A stretch of 64,000 bases of DNA, from contig NZ_KZ848476.1 of the NCBI RefSeq assembly GCF_003327285.1, positions 284,921 through 348,920 of the forward strand, given 5' to 3'. The translations under genes and the position numbers were made by a program. The stretch's first letter is position 1, and each line of letters begins with the position of its first letter. The DNA is from Microbacterium sorbitolivorans (GTDB lineage Bacteria; Actinomycetota; Actinomycetes; Actinomycetales; Microbacteriaceae). This document shows positions 18,036 to 27,863 of this stretch, one piece after another. The notes beneath the pieces were generated by a model. The model was not told the origin of the DNA, made no database searches, and saw only the letters and a list, made by a program, of their open reading frames with translations.

Positions 18036-18077
18036 CCGCGAGGGCCGGGTCACGTTATCGTGGCCCGGCCCTCGCGG
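18036..18077. terminator. Long hairpin between convergent genes
   Basis: A perfect 14-bp stem (18036-18049 with 18064-18077) is extended inward by CACG-TTAT-CGTG, giving a near-continuous stem of about 19 bp between the convergent MHS and DUF58 genes. No T-tract follows on either strand, as often in GC-rich actinobacteria, so a bidirectional terminator role is inferred from structure and position. Confidence 0.6.
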
Positions 18078-18079
18078 CG

Positions 18080-19390
18080 TTATAGCCTGCCGGCCTTCTT
18101 CAGCGCGAGGTACCGGTCGGCGATGCGCGGCGGCAGCGACTCCGGGGCGTCGGCGAGCGCCTCGACCCCCGCGCGGCTCATGGCGCGGGCGACGAGCTCG
18201 GCGTCGCGCACCGTCGCCTCGGCGGCAGCCGCGCGGTAGAGGTCGGTCACGGATCCGCCGGCGCGCGCCGCCTCGCCGAGCTCGGCGTCGGTGACGGTGC
18301 CGACGAGCACGGTCGTGGATCCGCCAGGCAGCGTCGCGAGGCGGGCGAGGAACCCGCGCGACGCCGATACCGACTCCTGCGCCGTGAGGATGACGACGAG
18401 GCTCGGGCGGCGCGCGAGGCGCCGCGCCTCGGCGAAGGCGTGATCCCAGTCGGTGTCGATGAGCTGGGCCTCGACGCCCGCGAGGGCGTCGGAGATCTCG
18501 GGGATCAGGCGCGGGCCGTCGACGCCCGTGACGCGCGCCCGCACGACGCGGTCGAAGGCGAGGAGATGCACGTGGTCGCCCGCGCGGTTCGCAAGCGCGG
18601 CGAGCAGCATGGCCGCCTCGAAGGTCGCGTCGAGGCGGGTCTCGTCTCCGACGCGCGCGGCGGCGGTGCGGCCCGTGTCGACAATGATCGTGACGTGGCG
18701 GTCGCGCTCCGGCCGCCAGGTGCGCAGCATCGTCGCCGTCGACCTCGCCGTCGCGCGCCAGTCGATCGAGCGCACGTCGTCGCCGCGCACGTACTCGCGC
18801 AGCGAGTCGAACTCGGTGCCGCGCCCGCGCACCTGCAACGACGTGGATCCGTCGAGCTCGCGCAGCCGCTGCACCCGGCTCGCGAGGTGCCGGCGCGCCC
18901 GGAACGGGGGCAGGATCCGGATCGCGCCGGGGGAGGGGAGCGCGCGCTGGCGGCCGGCGAAGCCGAGCGGCCCGAGCGTGCGCACCGCGACGAACTCGCT
19001 GCGCAGCTCGCCGCGGCGGCGCGGCGCGAGCGGGATCGCGATCGTGCGCGACTCGCGGGCCGGGATCGTGACCGGGTAGCGCTCGCCCGCGGATCCGGCG
19101 GTCGGCTGCCAGCCGTCGCGCACCCGCGCGCGGACGAGGCGCGAGCCCGTGTTGATCACCTGCAGGCGCGTCGGCACCGCGTCGCCGAGCTTCGCGCGCG
19201 CGGGCACGTCGCGCGAGAGCTCCAGCACCCGCGGATCCGGTGCCCCGAGCACATCGATCGTGACGATCGCGGCGACGAGCAGGATCCAGGCCGCGAGCAC
19301 CGCCCACGGGCTCGCGCCGGCCGCGCCGAACACCACGACGGGCACGACGCCCGCCGCGACGAGCAGGGGGAGGCGGCCGGTGACGTACAT
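18080..19390 (-). CDS. DUF58 domain protein (MoxR-associated, vWA-like)
   Basis: 436 residues from the ATG at 19390 (TGATG, one-base overlap with the moxR stop). Two N-terminal helices ('LPLLVAAGVVPVVVFGAAG', 'WAVLAAWILLVAAIVTIDVL') anchor an extracytoplasmic or cytoplasmic beta domain. The DUF58 core follows: 'RGRGTEFDSLREYVRGDDVRSI' continuing into 'DWRATARS', then a vWA-like 'VTIIVDTGRT' segment. DUF58 proteins work with MoxR ATPases in assembling or maturing envelope or metal-dependent complexes. It is the last gene of the operon. Confidence 0.87.
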   Translation of the reverse strand: MYVTGRLPLLVAAGVVPVVVFGAAGASPWAVLAAWILLVAAIVTIDVLGAPDPRVLELSRDVPARAKLGDAVPTRLQVINTGSRLVRARVRDGWQPTAGSAGERYPVTIPARESRTIAIPLAPRRRGELRSEFVAVRTLGPLGFAGRQRALPSPGAIRILPPFRARRHLASRVQRLRELDGSTSLQVRGRGTEFDSLREYVRGDDVRSIDWRATARSTATMLRTWRPERDRHVTIIVDTGRTAAARVGDETRLDATFEAAMLLAALANRAGDHVHLLAFDRVVRARVTGVDGPRLIPEISDALAGVEAQLIDTDWDHAFAEARRLARRPSLVVILTAQESVSASRGFLARLATLPGGSTTVLVGTVTDAELGEAARAGGSVTDLYRAAAAEATVRDAELVARAMSRAGVEALADAPESLPPRIADRYLALKKAGRL

Positions 19391-20361
19391 CAGCGGGGGA
19401 CCGGCGTCGTCTGCACGACGCTCGCGAGCACCTGGTCGGCCGTGACACCCTCGATCTCGGCGTCGGGTCGCAGCTGGATGCGGTGGCGCCACACGGGCGT
19501 CAGCATGGCCTGCACGTGGTCGGGCGTGATGGCGGGGTACCCGCCGAGCCACGCCCAGGCCTTCGCGGCGGCGAGGAGCGCGGCGGCGGCGCGGGGGCTC
19601 GCGCCCACCGCGACGGAGGCGGCGTCGCGCGTCGCGCGGGCGAGGTCGACGATGTAGGCGAGCACGTCGTCGGTCGAGCTCACGGCGTCGACCGACGCCT
19701 GCGCCGCGAGGATGTCGGCGGGCGTCATGGCGGGGCGGATCGCGTCGAGCTCGCGCGGGCGGAAGCCGTCGGCGTGGCGGCGGAGCACCGCCACCTCGTC
19801 GTCGCGCTCGGGCACGCGGATCGTCAGCTTCAGCAGGAAGCGGTCGAGCTGCGCCTCGGGCAGCGTATAGGTGCCCTCGTGCTCGATCGGGTTCTGCGTC
19901 GCGCACACGAGGAACGGGTCGGGGAGCGCGCGGCTCACGCCGTCGGTCGAGACCTGGCGCTCCTCCATCGCCTCGAGCAGCGCCGATTGCGTCTTCGGGG
20001 GCGTGCGGTTGATCTCGTCGGCGAGCAGCACGTTCGTGAAGACCGGGCCCTCGCGGAAGGTGAACTCGCCCGCCTTCTGGTCGTAGATCATCGAGCCCGA
20101 CACGTCGCCCGGCATGAGGTCGGGCGTGAACTGCACGCGCTTCGTGTCGAGGCCCAGCGCGCGGCTGAAGCTGCGCACGAGCAGCGTCTTCGCGACGCCG
20201 GGCACGCCCTCGAGCAGCGCGTGGCCGCGGGCGAGCAGCGCGATCAGCAGGCCGGAGACGGCGCCGTCCTGCCCGACGACGGCCTTGCCGACCTCGGCGC
20301 GCACCGCGAGGGTGGCCTGCCGCAGGCGCTCGGTCTCGGCTTCGGTTGTGGGCTCGGTCAT
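19390..20361 (-). CDS. moxR: MoxR-type AAA+ ATPase
   Basis: 323 residues. Walker A is 'LEGVPGVAKTLLVRSF', Walker B 'NVLLADEINRTPPKTQ', sensor 1 'FLVCATQNPIEHEGTYTLPEAQLDRF', and an arginine-containing sensor 2 helix follows. This is the usual MoxR layout and length. MoxR ATPases act as chaperones on vWA-domain partners, here the DUF58 product encoded immediately downstream. The start overlaps the DUF4350 stop by four bases (20358-20361). Confidence 0.92.
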   Translation of the reverse strand: MTEPTTEAETERLRQATLAVRAEVGKAVVGQDGAVSGLLIALLARGHALLEGVPGVAKTLLVRSFSRALGLDTKRVQFTPDLMPGDVSGSMIYDQKAGEFTFREGPVFTNVLLADEINRTPPKTQSALLEAMEERQVSTDGVSRALPDPFLVCATQNPIEHEGTYTLPEAQLDRFLLKLTIRVPERDDEVAVLRRHADGFRPRELDAIRPAMTPADILAAQASVDAVSSTDDVLAYIVDLARATRDAASVAVGASPRAAAALLAAAKAWAWLGGYPAITPDHVQAMLTPVWRHRIQLRPDAEIEGVTADQVLASVVQTTPVPR

Positions 20362-21512
20362 CGTGAGCGTCCTTCCCAGGTGTGTGAGTCGTCGAGTGCG
20401 GCCTCGATCTCGCGCAGGCGCGCGCCGATCTCGGCCAGGTCTGTGTCAAGCGCGGGCGTCGCCGTGAGGACCTCGAGGACCTCGCGCGGATCGCGCCCCG
20501 TGCGGGCGGCGACCGCAGCCGCGAGGGCCTCCGGATCCGCCTCGGGCGAGAGGCCCGTGCGGCGCGCCATGCGGGCGGAGGCCCCGCGGCGCAGCGCGTC
20601 GTAGGCGTGCGCGGGGTCGACGGCGCGGCGGTAGAGCCGGGCGCGACCCTCGAGGGTCTCGGAGGCGCGCACCGTCACCGGCAGCGCCTCGGCGACGAGC
20701 GGGCCGAAGCGCCGCCCGCGCCAGAGCGCGGCCGCCACGAAGCCGACGATGCAGAGCAGGATCACGGGCGTGACCCACGTCGGCACGATGTCGCCGAGGC
20801 TCGAGGCGCCGCCCGTGAGCTCGGCGCCCGAGGGGGCGTACCAGGCGACGGATCCGGTCTCGGCCAGCAGCCCGAGCGCGAGCGCCGCATGCCCCGCCTC
20901 GGCGAGGTGCTCGTTCGTGACGATCGCGCGGCCGTCGAGGGCGAAGACGGTTCCGTCGGTGACGAGGGCGTATCCGTCGTCGACCGGGAAGCAGCCCGTC
21001 GCGTCGCCCGGCGTATATACCTCGCCGGGAATGATCGATTCGGCGCGTACCGCCTCGGGAATGTCGCACGCGGCGTCGACGGGCGAGCCGTGCCCGGATC
21101 CGGCGAAGCCGAGGCCGGGGAAGAGCTCGTCGAGCGCGGCGAAGTCGGCGCCGAGGACGACGGTGCGCGGGGCCGCGTCGGCGAGGCGGCGCAGCCCGTC
21201 GAGGTCGATGCGCGCCGCGTCGGTCACGACGAGAACGGCGCCGTCGCGAGCCATCTGGGCGGCGTCGTCGGCCGAGGTCGTGGCCTCGACGTCGACGCCC
21301 TGGCGGTCGAGTAGCGCCGCGAGCGCCCGCGTGCCGTCGTAGCGGGGGCTGTCGATCGAGAGCGGCTCGGGCTGCGTGTAGTCGTACCGCAGCATCGCGA
21401 AGAGCGAGCCGATCACGACGATCGCGGCGACGATGCCGACCCACGACCAGACGCGGCGGCCCAGCGGGGCGCGCGGGCGCTCGGCGGACTCGACCGTGGC
21501 GATCAGGCTCAT
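20358..21512 (-). CDS. DUF4350 membrane protein
   Basis: 384 residues. One N-terminal helix ('WVGIVAAIVVIGSLFAMLRYDY') and one near residue 255 ('WVTPVILLCIVGFVAAALWRG') flank a GATase-like extracytoplasmic domain ('YDGTRALAALLDRQGVDVEA', 'GAVLVVTDAARIDLDGLRRL'). The C-terminal 110 residues are helical and cytoplasmic. Family members sit between DUF4129 and MoxR throughout Actinobacteria (Rv3691-like) and may regulate the MoxR complex. It starts in the stop of the DUF4129 gene (ATGA). Confidence 0.83.
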   Translation of the reverse strand: MSLIATVESAERPRAPLGRRVWSWVGIVAAIVVIGSLFAMLRYDYTQPEPLSIDSPRYDGTRALAALLDRQGVDVEATTSADDAAQMARDGAVLVVTDAARIDLDGLRRLADAAPRTVVLGADFAALDELFPGLGFAGSGHGSPVDAACDIPEAVRAESIIPGEVYTPGDATGCFPVDDGYALVTDGTVFALDGRAIVTNEHLAEAGHAALALGLLAETGSVAWYAPSGAELTGGASSLGDIVPTWVTPVILLCIVGFVAAALWRGRRFGPLVAEALPVTVRASETLEGRARLYRRAVDPAHAYDALRRGASARMARRTGLSPEADPEALAAAVAARTGRDPREVLEVLTATPALDTDLAEIGARLREIEAALDDSHTWEGRSR

Positions 21513-22156
21513 GCGAACGCCGCCCGTGCCGCGATGGCGGGCGAGGCCGCGGCGACCCTCGCCTCGAGCTCGTCGAGCGCGCGGGCCGCGTCGGCGGATC
21601 CGTGCCGCCGCAGGTACCGCACGTCGTCGAAGAGCGCCGCCGACTGCGCGAGCTCGCCCGCGAGGTTCGGGAAGAACACGCCCGCGTCGGCCGCGAGGGC
21701 GCGCGCGGTCATGCCGGGCGGGGCATGCAAAATGCCGCGCTCGTCGAGGCCGCGCGCAAGAGCCCGGAAGCGCATGACGATCGCCTCGTCCCAGTCGCCG
21801 CGCGCCGCCGCCGCGGCGGACGCGGCGCGCAGCTCGGCGGCCGAGAGCGCGTCGTCGTCGAACACGGCCGCGGATCCGCCGGATCCGGTGCGGTGGTCGC
21901 CGCGCGGGCGACCCCAGATCACGAAGGCGAGCACGATGCCGCCGAGTACGATCGCGACGATGATCACGGCCCAGATGGGGCTGAACGCCCCGCCCGAGAG
22001 ATTCGGGCTGAGCAGCCGCTGGACGAACTCACCGATCGCCCGGGCGACCTTATCGAAGAGCGTCGGCTCGGTCACCTGATAGACGGCCTTGCTGAGCTCC
22101 TCCTCGGCCCACTCGCGTGCCTCGTCGGCGTCCGGGAGCGCGGCGAGCGAGATCAT
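21509..22156 (-). CDS. DUF4129 membrane protein
   Basis: 215 residues from the ATG at 22156, overlapping the upstream gene's stop (ATGA). A helical N-terminus ('[17 protein letters not shown]') is followed by one transmembrane helix ('[21 protein letters not shown]') and a cytoplasmic DUF4129 region containing '[21 protein letters not shown]' and 'TARALAADA'. In other genomes DUF4129 is often fused to transglutaminase-like proteins. Here it is freestanding within the MoxR operon. Confidence 0.82.
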   Translation of the reverse strand: MISLAALPDADEAREWAEEELSKAVYQVTEPTLFDKVARAIGEFVQRLLSPNLSGGAFSPIWAVIIVAIVLGGIVLAFVIWGRPRGDHRTGSGGSAAVFDDDALSAAELRAASAAAAARGDWDEAIVMRFRALARGLDERGILHAPPGMTARALAADAGVFFPNLAGELAQSAALFDDVRYLRRHGSADAARALDELEARVAAASPAIAARAAFA

Positions 22157-23625
22157 ACGGGCGGCGCCGGGGGCTGCTCGCGCGGGTCCGGATCCGCCGG
22201 GCGCGGGGGCGCGGCGCCTTCGGGCTGCGCCGGATCCGCCGCGGACGGGGCGGGTGCCGGGGGCTGCGGTGCCGCGGGAGCCTGCGGGTCCTGGGGCGCC
22301 GGGGCGTACTGGCCGTAGCGGGGCTGCTCGGGCGGCTGCTGGCCGTAGGGCTGTTCGCCGTACGGGGGCTGGCCGTACTGGGGGTGGCCGCCGGCCTGCT
22401 GGCCATAGGCGGGCTGTGCGTAGGTCTGCTGCCCGTAGGTCTGCTGGCCGTAGGCAGGCTGGCCGTAGGCGTTCTGGCCGTACTGGGGCTGGCCATAGGT
22501 CTGCTGCCCGTACTGCTGCGGGTAGGCCGGGTACTGCGGCGCCTGGGCTCCCTGCGCGGCGTAGGGCGACGGCTCGGCGCCCTCGATGAACGCGTAGGGG
22601 TCGTCGGCGTCGCCGCGTGCCTCGACGTAGCGGCGCATGCGCAGGTCGATGCCCTCGTCGCGCATGCGCGCGTCGATGTAGGTCAGCACGCCGCCGGCGC
22701 CCGTGACGATCGTCAGGATCGACGAGATCGCGAACGAGATGACCGACGTGATGCCCAGCAGCACGAAGCTCATCGTGGCGGCGACGCCGAAGTTCGACCC
22801 GCCCTCGCCGAGCGGGATGAGGGTCGTCATGATGAGCGGCGTGAAGAACGACATGACGCTCGAGACCGCGCCGGCCACGATGTTGGTGATCAGGTAGAGC
22901 AGCGCCGCGACGCCGAACGTCGACCAGAACCGGCCGCGCGTGAGCTGCCACGAGCGGGAGATCGCGCGGAAGGGACGCACGCCCTCGAGCACGATCGCCG
23001 CGGGCACGAGGTAAAGCTTGGTGCCGAGCCACGCGTAGACGACGAGGCCGCCGATGATCTCGGTGAGGAGCAGGATGACGAAAAACACCCAGCTGGTCGG
23101 GGTGTTGGCGACGCCGAGGAAGACGAGAGGTAGCGCCAGCAGGAAGACCGCGACGAACACGGCCAGGCCCATCAGTAGTGAGTAGCCGAAGAGCGGCCAG
23201 AACGCCGGCCGCACGCGCCGCCAGAGACGGCCGATCGACGCCTTTTCGGCGAGCGACGCGTGCCCGACCTCGGCGACGACGAAGCCCTGCGCGATCGTCG
23301 TCACGGTCGCGAGCACGATCGACAGCACGAGGGTGCCGATCAGGGTGATCGCGCCGGCGCCCCAGAGGAGGTCCTCGAAGTCGGCGGACGACGGATCCAC
23401 GGTGTCGGCGCGCGAGAATGCGGCATACGACATGCCGAACACGGCGGCGAGGAACAGCGTCATCGCGAGCGTCTGCACGCCCACAACAAAGAGCAGCAGC
23501 ACCTTCGGATTGCCACGGATCACCGTGAAGGACCGGCCCATGATGGTGCCGAATCCATATGGATACAGGGGGACGAGGCCCTGCCGGGGAGCGGGAGCCC
23601 AGCCGGGGGCGGTGGTGTTCGTCAC
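22153..23625 (-). CDS. Polytopic membrane protein (GDPD-membrane-domain-like) with YGQ-rich tail
   Basis: 490 residues from a GTG start at 23625 with GGAGG 7 nt upstream. Residues 30-330 contain about six helices ('[20 protein letters not shown]', '[20 protein letters not shown]') in the pattern of the glycerophosphoryl-diester-phosphodiesterase membrane domain; no catalytic GDPD domain is attached. A conserved cytoplasmic '[20 protein letters not shown]' follows. The last 130 residues are repeats of Tyr-Gly-Gln/Pro ending in an Ala/Pro-rich stretch, probably disordered. It heads the five-gene MoxR operon; function unknown. Confidence 0.78.
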   Translation of the reverse strand: MTNTTAPGWAPAPRQGLVPLYPYGFGTIMGRSFTVIRGNPKVLLLFVVGVQTLAMTLFLAAVFGMSYAAFSRADTVDPSSADFEDLLWGAGAITLIGTLVLSIVLATVTTIAQGFVVAEVGHASLAEKASIGRLWRRVRPAFWPLFGYSLLMGLAVFVAVFLLALPLVFLGVANTPTSWVFFVILLLTEIIGGLVVYAWLGTKLYLVPAAIVLEGVRPFRAISRSWQLTRGRFWSTFGVAALLYLITNIVAGAVSSVMSFFTPLIMTTLIPLGEGGSNFGVAATMSFVLLGITSVISFAISSILTIVTGAGGVLTYIDARMRDEGIDLRMRRYVEARGDADDPYAFIEGAEPSPYAAQGAQAPQYPAYPQQYGQQTYGQPQYGQNAYGQPAYGQQTYGQQTYAQPAYGQQAGGHPQYGQPPYGEQPYGQQPPEQPRYGQYAPAPQDPQAPAAPQPPAPAPSAADPAQPEGAAPPRPADPDPREQPPAPPV

Positions 23626-23708
23626 GATGAATCCTCCTTAGCCATCCATCGTTCCATACCCCGCGCGCCGCGGGCCGCCCGCGAGGCGAGACGCCTAGAC
23701 TGGGGCGC

Positions 23709-24389
23709 ATGACTGGTCGCATTCTCGTGGTGGACGACGACACCGCCCTCGCTGAGATGATCGGCATCGTCCTCACGGGCGATGGCTTCGAGACGTCTTT
23801 CTGCGCCGACGGCGCCCTCGCGGTCGACGCCTGGCGCGTCCAGAAGCCCGATCTGGTGCTTCTCGACCTCATGCTTCCCGGCGTCGACGGCATCGAGATC
23901 TGCCGTGAGATCCGCGAGGAGTCGGGCGTGCCGATCATCATGCTGACGGCCCGCACCGACACGACCGACGTCGTGGCGGGGCTCGAGGCCGGCGCCGACG
24001 ATTACATGGTCAAGCCCTTCAACCCGAAGGAGCTCGTCGCCCGGATCCGCACCCGCCTGCGCCCGCTCTCGCCCGAGGGCGGCAAGACGCTGCGCGTCGC
24101 CGACGTCGAGATCGATGTTGTGGCGCACGAGGTGCGACGCGGCGGCGAGTCGATCGCGCTCACCCCGCTCGAGTTTGAGCTGCTCGTGGCGCTCGCCTCG
24201 AAGCCGCAGCAGGTGTTCACGCGCGAGCAGCTGCTCGAGCAGGTGTGGGGCTACCACTACAAGGCCGACACGCGCCTCGTCAACGTGCACGTGCAGCGCC
24301 TGCGCTCGAAGGTCGAGCTCGACCCGGACAACCCCCGCGTCGTGATGACGGTGCGCGGCGTCGGATACCGCGCCGGCGCGACAGCCTGA
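23709..24389 (+). CDS. mtrA: Response regulator MtrA
   Basis: 226 residues, OmpR/PhoB class. The receiver domain has the acidic pair in 'ILVVDDDTALAE', the phospho-acceptor Asp53 in 'DLVLLDLMLPGVDG', Thr in 'MLTARTD' and Lys in 'MVKPFNPKELVARI'. The C-terminal winged helix includes 'LTPLEFELLVALASKPQQVF' and 'VWGYHYKADTRLVNVHVQRL'. MtrA controls cell-wall hydrolases, septation and replication in Actinobacteria. TAGACT at 23696-23701 lies 7 nt before the ATG (leaderless). mtrB starts in its stop codon. Confidence 0.96.
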   Translation: MTGRILVVDDDTALAEMIGIVLTGDGFETSFCADGALAVDAWRVQKPDLVLLDLMLPGVDGIEICREIREESGVPIIMLTARTDTTDVVAGLEAGADDYMVKPFNPKELVARIRTRLRPLSPEGGKTLRVADVEIDVVAHEVRRGGESIALTPLEFELLVALASKPQQVFTREQLLEQVWGYHYKADTRLVNVHVQRLRSKVELDPDNPRVVMTVRGVGYRAGATA

Positions 24390-26053
24390 TGACGGGCACG
24401 CTCGGCGGGAGACTGCTGAGCCTCGTCCGCCGGCCCATGCGGGCCTGGCGGCACTCGCTGCTGTTCCGCACCGTCGCGATCGCGGCGGGGGCGACGACGC
24501 TCGCGATCGTCATCGCGACCGTCTGGGCGACCCTCGCGATCCAGTCCGACCTCTTTAACGCGCGCAAGGATCAGATCCTCGCCGACACCAAGCGCGCCGT
24601 CGACTTCACGCAGTCGGCCGTGTATCGGCAGACGGCGCCGACCGATCGCGCCGCCGTGCAGCAGATGCGCAACTCGATGACGAGCAACCTCGCGACCGCC
24701 TCGTCGACCGAGCTCATCCTGGGCCTGCCGATCAGGGGCGCCTCGACCTCCGACGCGCCCGCGTCGTTCACGCTCTACGGCAGCCAGCTCGTCGAGTCGA
24801 TGCTGACCGACGGGCTGCGCGAACAGGTGCGCTCGCGCCCCGAGACGCAGTGGTACCAGTCGATCGCCCTGCCGGGGGAGGACGGGCGCCCCGTGCCGGC
24901 GATCGTCGTCGGCCAGCAGCTCGAGATGCCGAACGTGGGCGTCTACGAGGTCTATCTCGCCTACCCGCTGAACGACGTCGCCGAGACGGTGCGCTTCGTG
25001 CAGGGGGCGCTCTGGGTCATGGGCGCGGCTCTCGTCGTGATCGTCGGCGGCATCGTCTGGCTCGTCATGCGCTCGGTCGCGACTCCCGTCGCCGGCGTCT
25101 CCCGGGCGAGCGCGCGCCTCGCCGCCGGAGACCTCGCCGCGCGGCTCGACGTGGTCGGCGAGAACGAGCTCGCGACCCTCGCGCTCGCGTTCAACCGCAT
25201 GGCCGACAGCCTCGAGAGCCAGATCCGCGAGCTCGCCGAGCTCTCGCTCGTGCAGCAGCGCTTCGTGTCGGACGTCTCGCACGAGCTGCGCACGCCGCTG
25301 ACGACGATCCGCCTCGCGGCCGGCGTGCTCTACGGCGACCGCGAGGAGTTCGACCCCGTCACGGCGAGGTCCGCCGAGCTGCTCTACGACCAGGTCGGCC
25401 GCTTCGAGGTGCTCCTCGCCGACCTCCTCGAGATCAGCCGCTACGACGCCGGATCCGTCGAGCTCTCGCTCGAGGAGATCAGCATGAGCGACGTCACCGA
25501 GCAGGTGGCCGAGTCGCTCCGCCAGGTCGCGTGGGAGCACGACACCGAGCTGCGCTTCACGGGCGCGGTCGGCGACGACGTGATCCCGCTCGACCCGCGC
25601 CGCGTGCGGCGGATCCTGCGCAACCTCGTCGGCAACGCGATCGAGCACGGCGAGCGCCACCCGATCGAGATCACCGTCGCGCAGAACGAGACGGCCGTCT
25701 CGGTCGGCGTCCGCGACCGCGGCCTCGGCATGCGACCCGAGCACGCGTCGCGCGTGTTCGACCGCTTCTGGCGCGCGGATCCGTCGCGCAAGCGCACCCT
25801 CGGCGGATCCGGGCTCGGTCTCGCGATCGCGCTCGGCGACGCGAAGCTGCACGGCGGCACCATCGAGGTGTGGTCGGAGCTCGGCGTCGGAACCCACTTC
25901 GTCGTGACGCTGCCGCGCGGCGAGCATGACGAGATCGACCCGCCCATCCGCACCGTGCCGCCCGAGCAGATCGAGGCCGCCGACGGCAGCGCCGCGGGAA
26001 GCCCCACGCGCGAGACGCTCGTCGTGCGGCACGAACCGGAGGAGGACGCATGA
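24389..26053 (+). CDS. mtrB: Sensor histidine kinase MtrB
   Basis: 554 residues from the ATG at 24389 (TGATG, one-base overlap with mtrA). It has an N-terminal helix ('TVAIAAGATTLAIVIATVWA'), an extracytoplasmic sensor region of about 165 residues, a second helix ('LWVMGAALVVIVGGIVWLVM') and a HAMP segment. The HisKA box 'SDVSHELRTPLTTIR' (His near residue 298) is followed by the HATPase N box 'NLVGNAIEHGERHP', G1 'VRDRGLGMRPEHA' and G2 'GGSGLGLAIA'. Kinase partner of MtrA. The lpqB start overlaps its stop. Confidence 0.95.
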   Translation: MTGTLGGRLLSLVRRPMRAWRHSLLFRTVAIAAGATTLAIVIATVWATLAIQSDLFNARKDQILADTKRAVDFTQSAVYRQTAPTDRAAVQQMRNSMTSNLATASSTELILGLPIRGASTSDAPASFTLYGSQLVESMLTDGLREQVRSRPETQWYQSIALPGEDGRPVPAIVVGQQLEMPNVGVYEVYLAYPLNDVAETVRFVQGALWVMGAALVVIVGGIVWLVMRSVATPVAGVSRASARLAAGDLAARLDVVGENELATLALAFNRMADSLESQIRELAELSLVQQRFVSDVSHELRTPLTTIRLAAGVLYGDREEFDPVTARSAELLYDQVGRFEVLLADLLEISRYDAGSVELSLEEISMSDVTEQVAESLRQVAWEHDTELRFTGAVGDDVIPLDPRRVRRILRNLVGNAIEHGERHPIEITVAQNETAVSVGVRDRGLGMRPEHASRVFDRFWRADPSRKRTLGGSGLGLAIALGDAKLHGGTIEVWSELGVGTHFVVTLPRGEHDEIDPPIRTVPPEQIEAADGSAAGSPTRETLVVRHEPEEDA

Positions 26054-27786
26054 GGCGCGCACTCGCCCCCGTCGTCGCGGCGCTGAGCATCCTCGGGCTC
26101 GCGGCCTGCACGAGCCTGCCCACGAGCGGCAGCTACCAGCCGGGCCTCGGCACCGACACCGTCGCGCAGAACGCCCGCTGGCAGTTCAACCCCAACGGCC
26201 CGGCCGACGGCGCGAGCGCCGCCGAGATCGTGCTCGGCTTCCTCGACGCGGGCGAGAGCCCCATCGGCGATTGGGAGATCGCGCGCGAGTTCCTGACGCC
26301 CGAGGCGGCCGCGGTCTGGGATCCGAACGCGCGCGTCACGATCGACGACGTCGACGAGCGCGACGTGAGCGACATCGTCACGGACGACGACAGCGACACC
26401 TCGGGCGACGTCAGCACGCGCGTCACCTCGGTCGGCTCGCTCGACGAGACGGGCCTCTACACCGTCGAGGAACAGACGGTGCGATCGCTCGACTTCGAGG
26501 TCGTGCAGGTCGACGGGCAGTGGCGCATCTCGTCTGCACCCGACGGCATCGTCGTGCAGAGCGGAAACTTCACGAACGTGTTCCTGCCGCAGACGCTGGT
26601 GTTCTCGGGCCTCGAGAACCATCTCGTGCCCGACGTGCGCTGGTTCCCCGACGCCGTGTCGCCCGTGCGCCGCGCCCTCGAGGAGCTCATCGACGGCGGC
26701 CCCGCGCCCTGGCTCGACGGCGCCGTCACGAGCGCCTTCAGCGGCATCTCCTTCGAGGGCGTTCAGGTCGACGACGGCACCGCGACGGTGTCGCTCTCGT
26801 CCGAGGCCGCCGACGCGTCGAGCTCGCGGCGCGCCCGCATGCAGACGCAGCTCGAGCAGACCCTCTCGTCGATGAACGTGACCTCCGTGCGCATGACAGT
26901 CGACGGATCCCGGCTCACGGGACCCACCGACACGATCGCGGAGGAGGAGCCCGACGCGCGCGCGATCGTCATGACGAAGGACGACTTCGGGTACCTCGCC
27001 GGCGGCGAGATCGAGGAGATCCCGGGGCTCAGCGACGTCATCCGCGAGCGGTTCACCCCCGAGAGCGAGCAGGCGGACGACGACCCCGCGACCTCGATCA
27101 CGGTCGCGCCCGACCTCAGCGGCGCCGCCGTGCAGACCGAGAGCGGCGTGCTGTGGTGGATCGAGGCCGAGGCAGAGACGTTCGAGCCCCTGACCTTCGA
27201 GAGCGGATGGGCGGCGCCGACGCTCGATCCGTTCGGCTACATCTGGTCGGCGCAGGACGGCGACGAGGACCGGCTGTGGGCGTGGGGCGCCGACGACAAC
27301 CCCATCGGCCTCACGACCGACCTCTCGCTCACCGACATCACGTCGATGTCGGTGTCGCGCGACGGCGCCAGGATCGCGATCATCGGGCACCGCGACGACC
27401 AGCCCGTGCTCGTCATCGCCTCGCTCAGCCGCGATGGCGACGGCGTGCCGACGGGCCTCGGCGGCGTCGAGAGCATGAGCCACCTCGAGGCCGACGGCAC
27501 CGACGTCGCCTGGGTCTCGTCGACGATCGTCGCCGCGTCGATGTCGGGCGACGGGCGCACCCTCGTGCGCGAGCAGCAGGTCGGCGGCACCTCCGAGCGC
27601 CTCACGGCGTCGTTCACGTCGACGTCGCTCACCTACGGCAACGCGAAGCAGCGCGAGCGCCTGCTCGCCGACGACGGCTCGCTCTACATCCGCTACCAGC
27701 GCACCTGGCAGCAGGCCGGTAGCGAGGTCGAGGTCTTGGCGACCCAGGTCGGCGCGCCGGACACCGTCGTCGACGCGCAGCCGTAA
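26050..27786 (+). CDS. lpqB: Lipoprotein LpqB
   Basis: 578 residues. The signal peptide ends in a lipobox, 'LGLAAC' at about residues 15-20. A GerMN domain lies around residues 190-300 ('FVQVDG'-type strands; 'VRRALEELIDGGPAPWLDG'), followed by a beta-propeller-like C-terminal domain ('LSLTDITSMSVSRDGARIAII'). LpqB is the conserved third component of the MtrAB system and modulates MtrB signalling at the outer membrane face. The ATG overlaps the mtrB stop by four bases. Confidence 0.94.
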   Translation: MRRALAPVVAALSILGLAACTSLPTSGSYQPGLGTDTVAQNARWQFNPNGPADGASAAEIVLGFLDAGESPIGDWEIAREFLTPEAAAVWDPNARVTIDDVDERDVSDIVTDDDSDTSGDVSTRVTSVGSLDETGLYTVEEQTVRSLDFEVVQVDGQWRISSAPDGIVVQSGNFTNVFLPQTLVFSGLENHLVPDVRWFPDAVSPVRRALEELIDGGPAPWLDGAVTSAFSGISFEGVQVDDGTATVSLSSEAADASSSRRARMQTQLEQTLSSMNVTSVRMTVDGSRLTGPTDTIAEEEPDARAIVMTKDDFGYLAGGEIEEIPGLSDVIRERFTPESEQADDDPATSITVAPDLSGAAVQTESGVLWWIEAEAETFEPLTFESGWAAPTLDPFGYIWSAQDGDEDRLWAWGADDNPIGLTTDLSLTDITSMSVSRDGARIAIIGHRDDQPVLVIASLSRDGDGVPTGLGGVESMSHLEADGTDVAWVSSTIVAASMSGDGRTLVREQQVGGTSERLTASFTSTSLTYGNAKQRERLLADDGSLYIRYQRTWQQAGSEVEVLATQVGAPDTVVDAQP

Positions 27787-27863
27787 CGATCCACAGGCCT
27801 CTGAGGGACGGTTTTCTCTCCACAGCCCCGCCGCTCGGGGCCGCCCCGCGGCACGATGGCGAG

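Noticed and set aside
22310..22530. Regular short repeats resembling a tandem or CRISPR-like array
   Set aside because: They encode the Tyr-Gly-Gln repeats of the membrane protein at 22153-23625. Unit length is short and there are no unique spacers.
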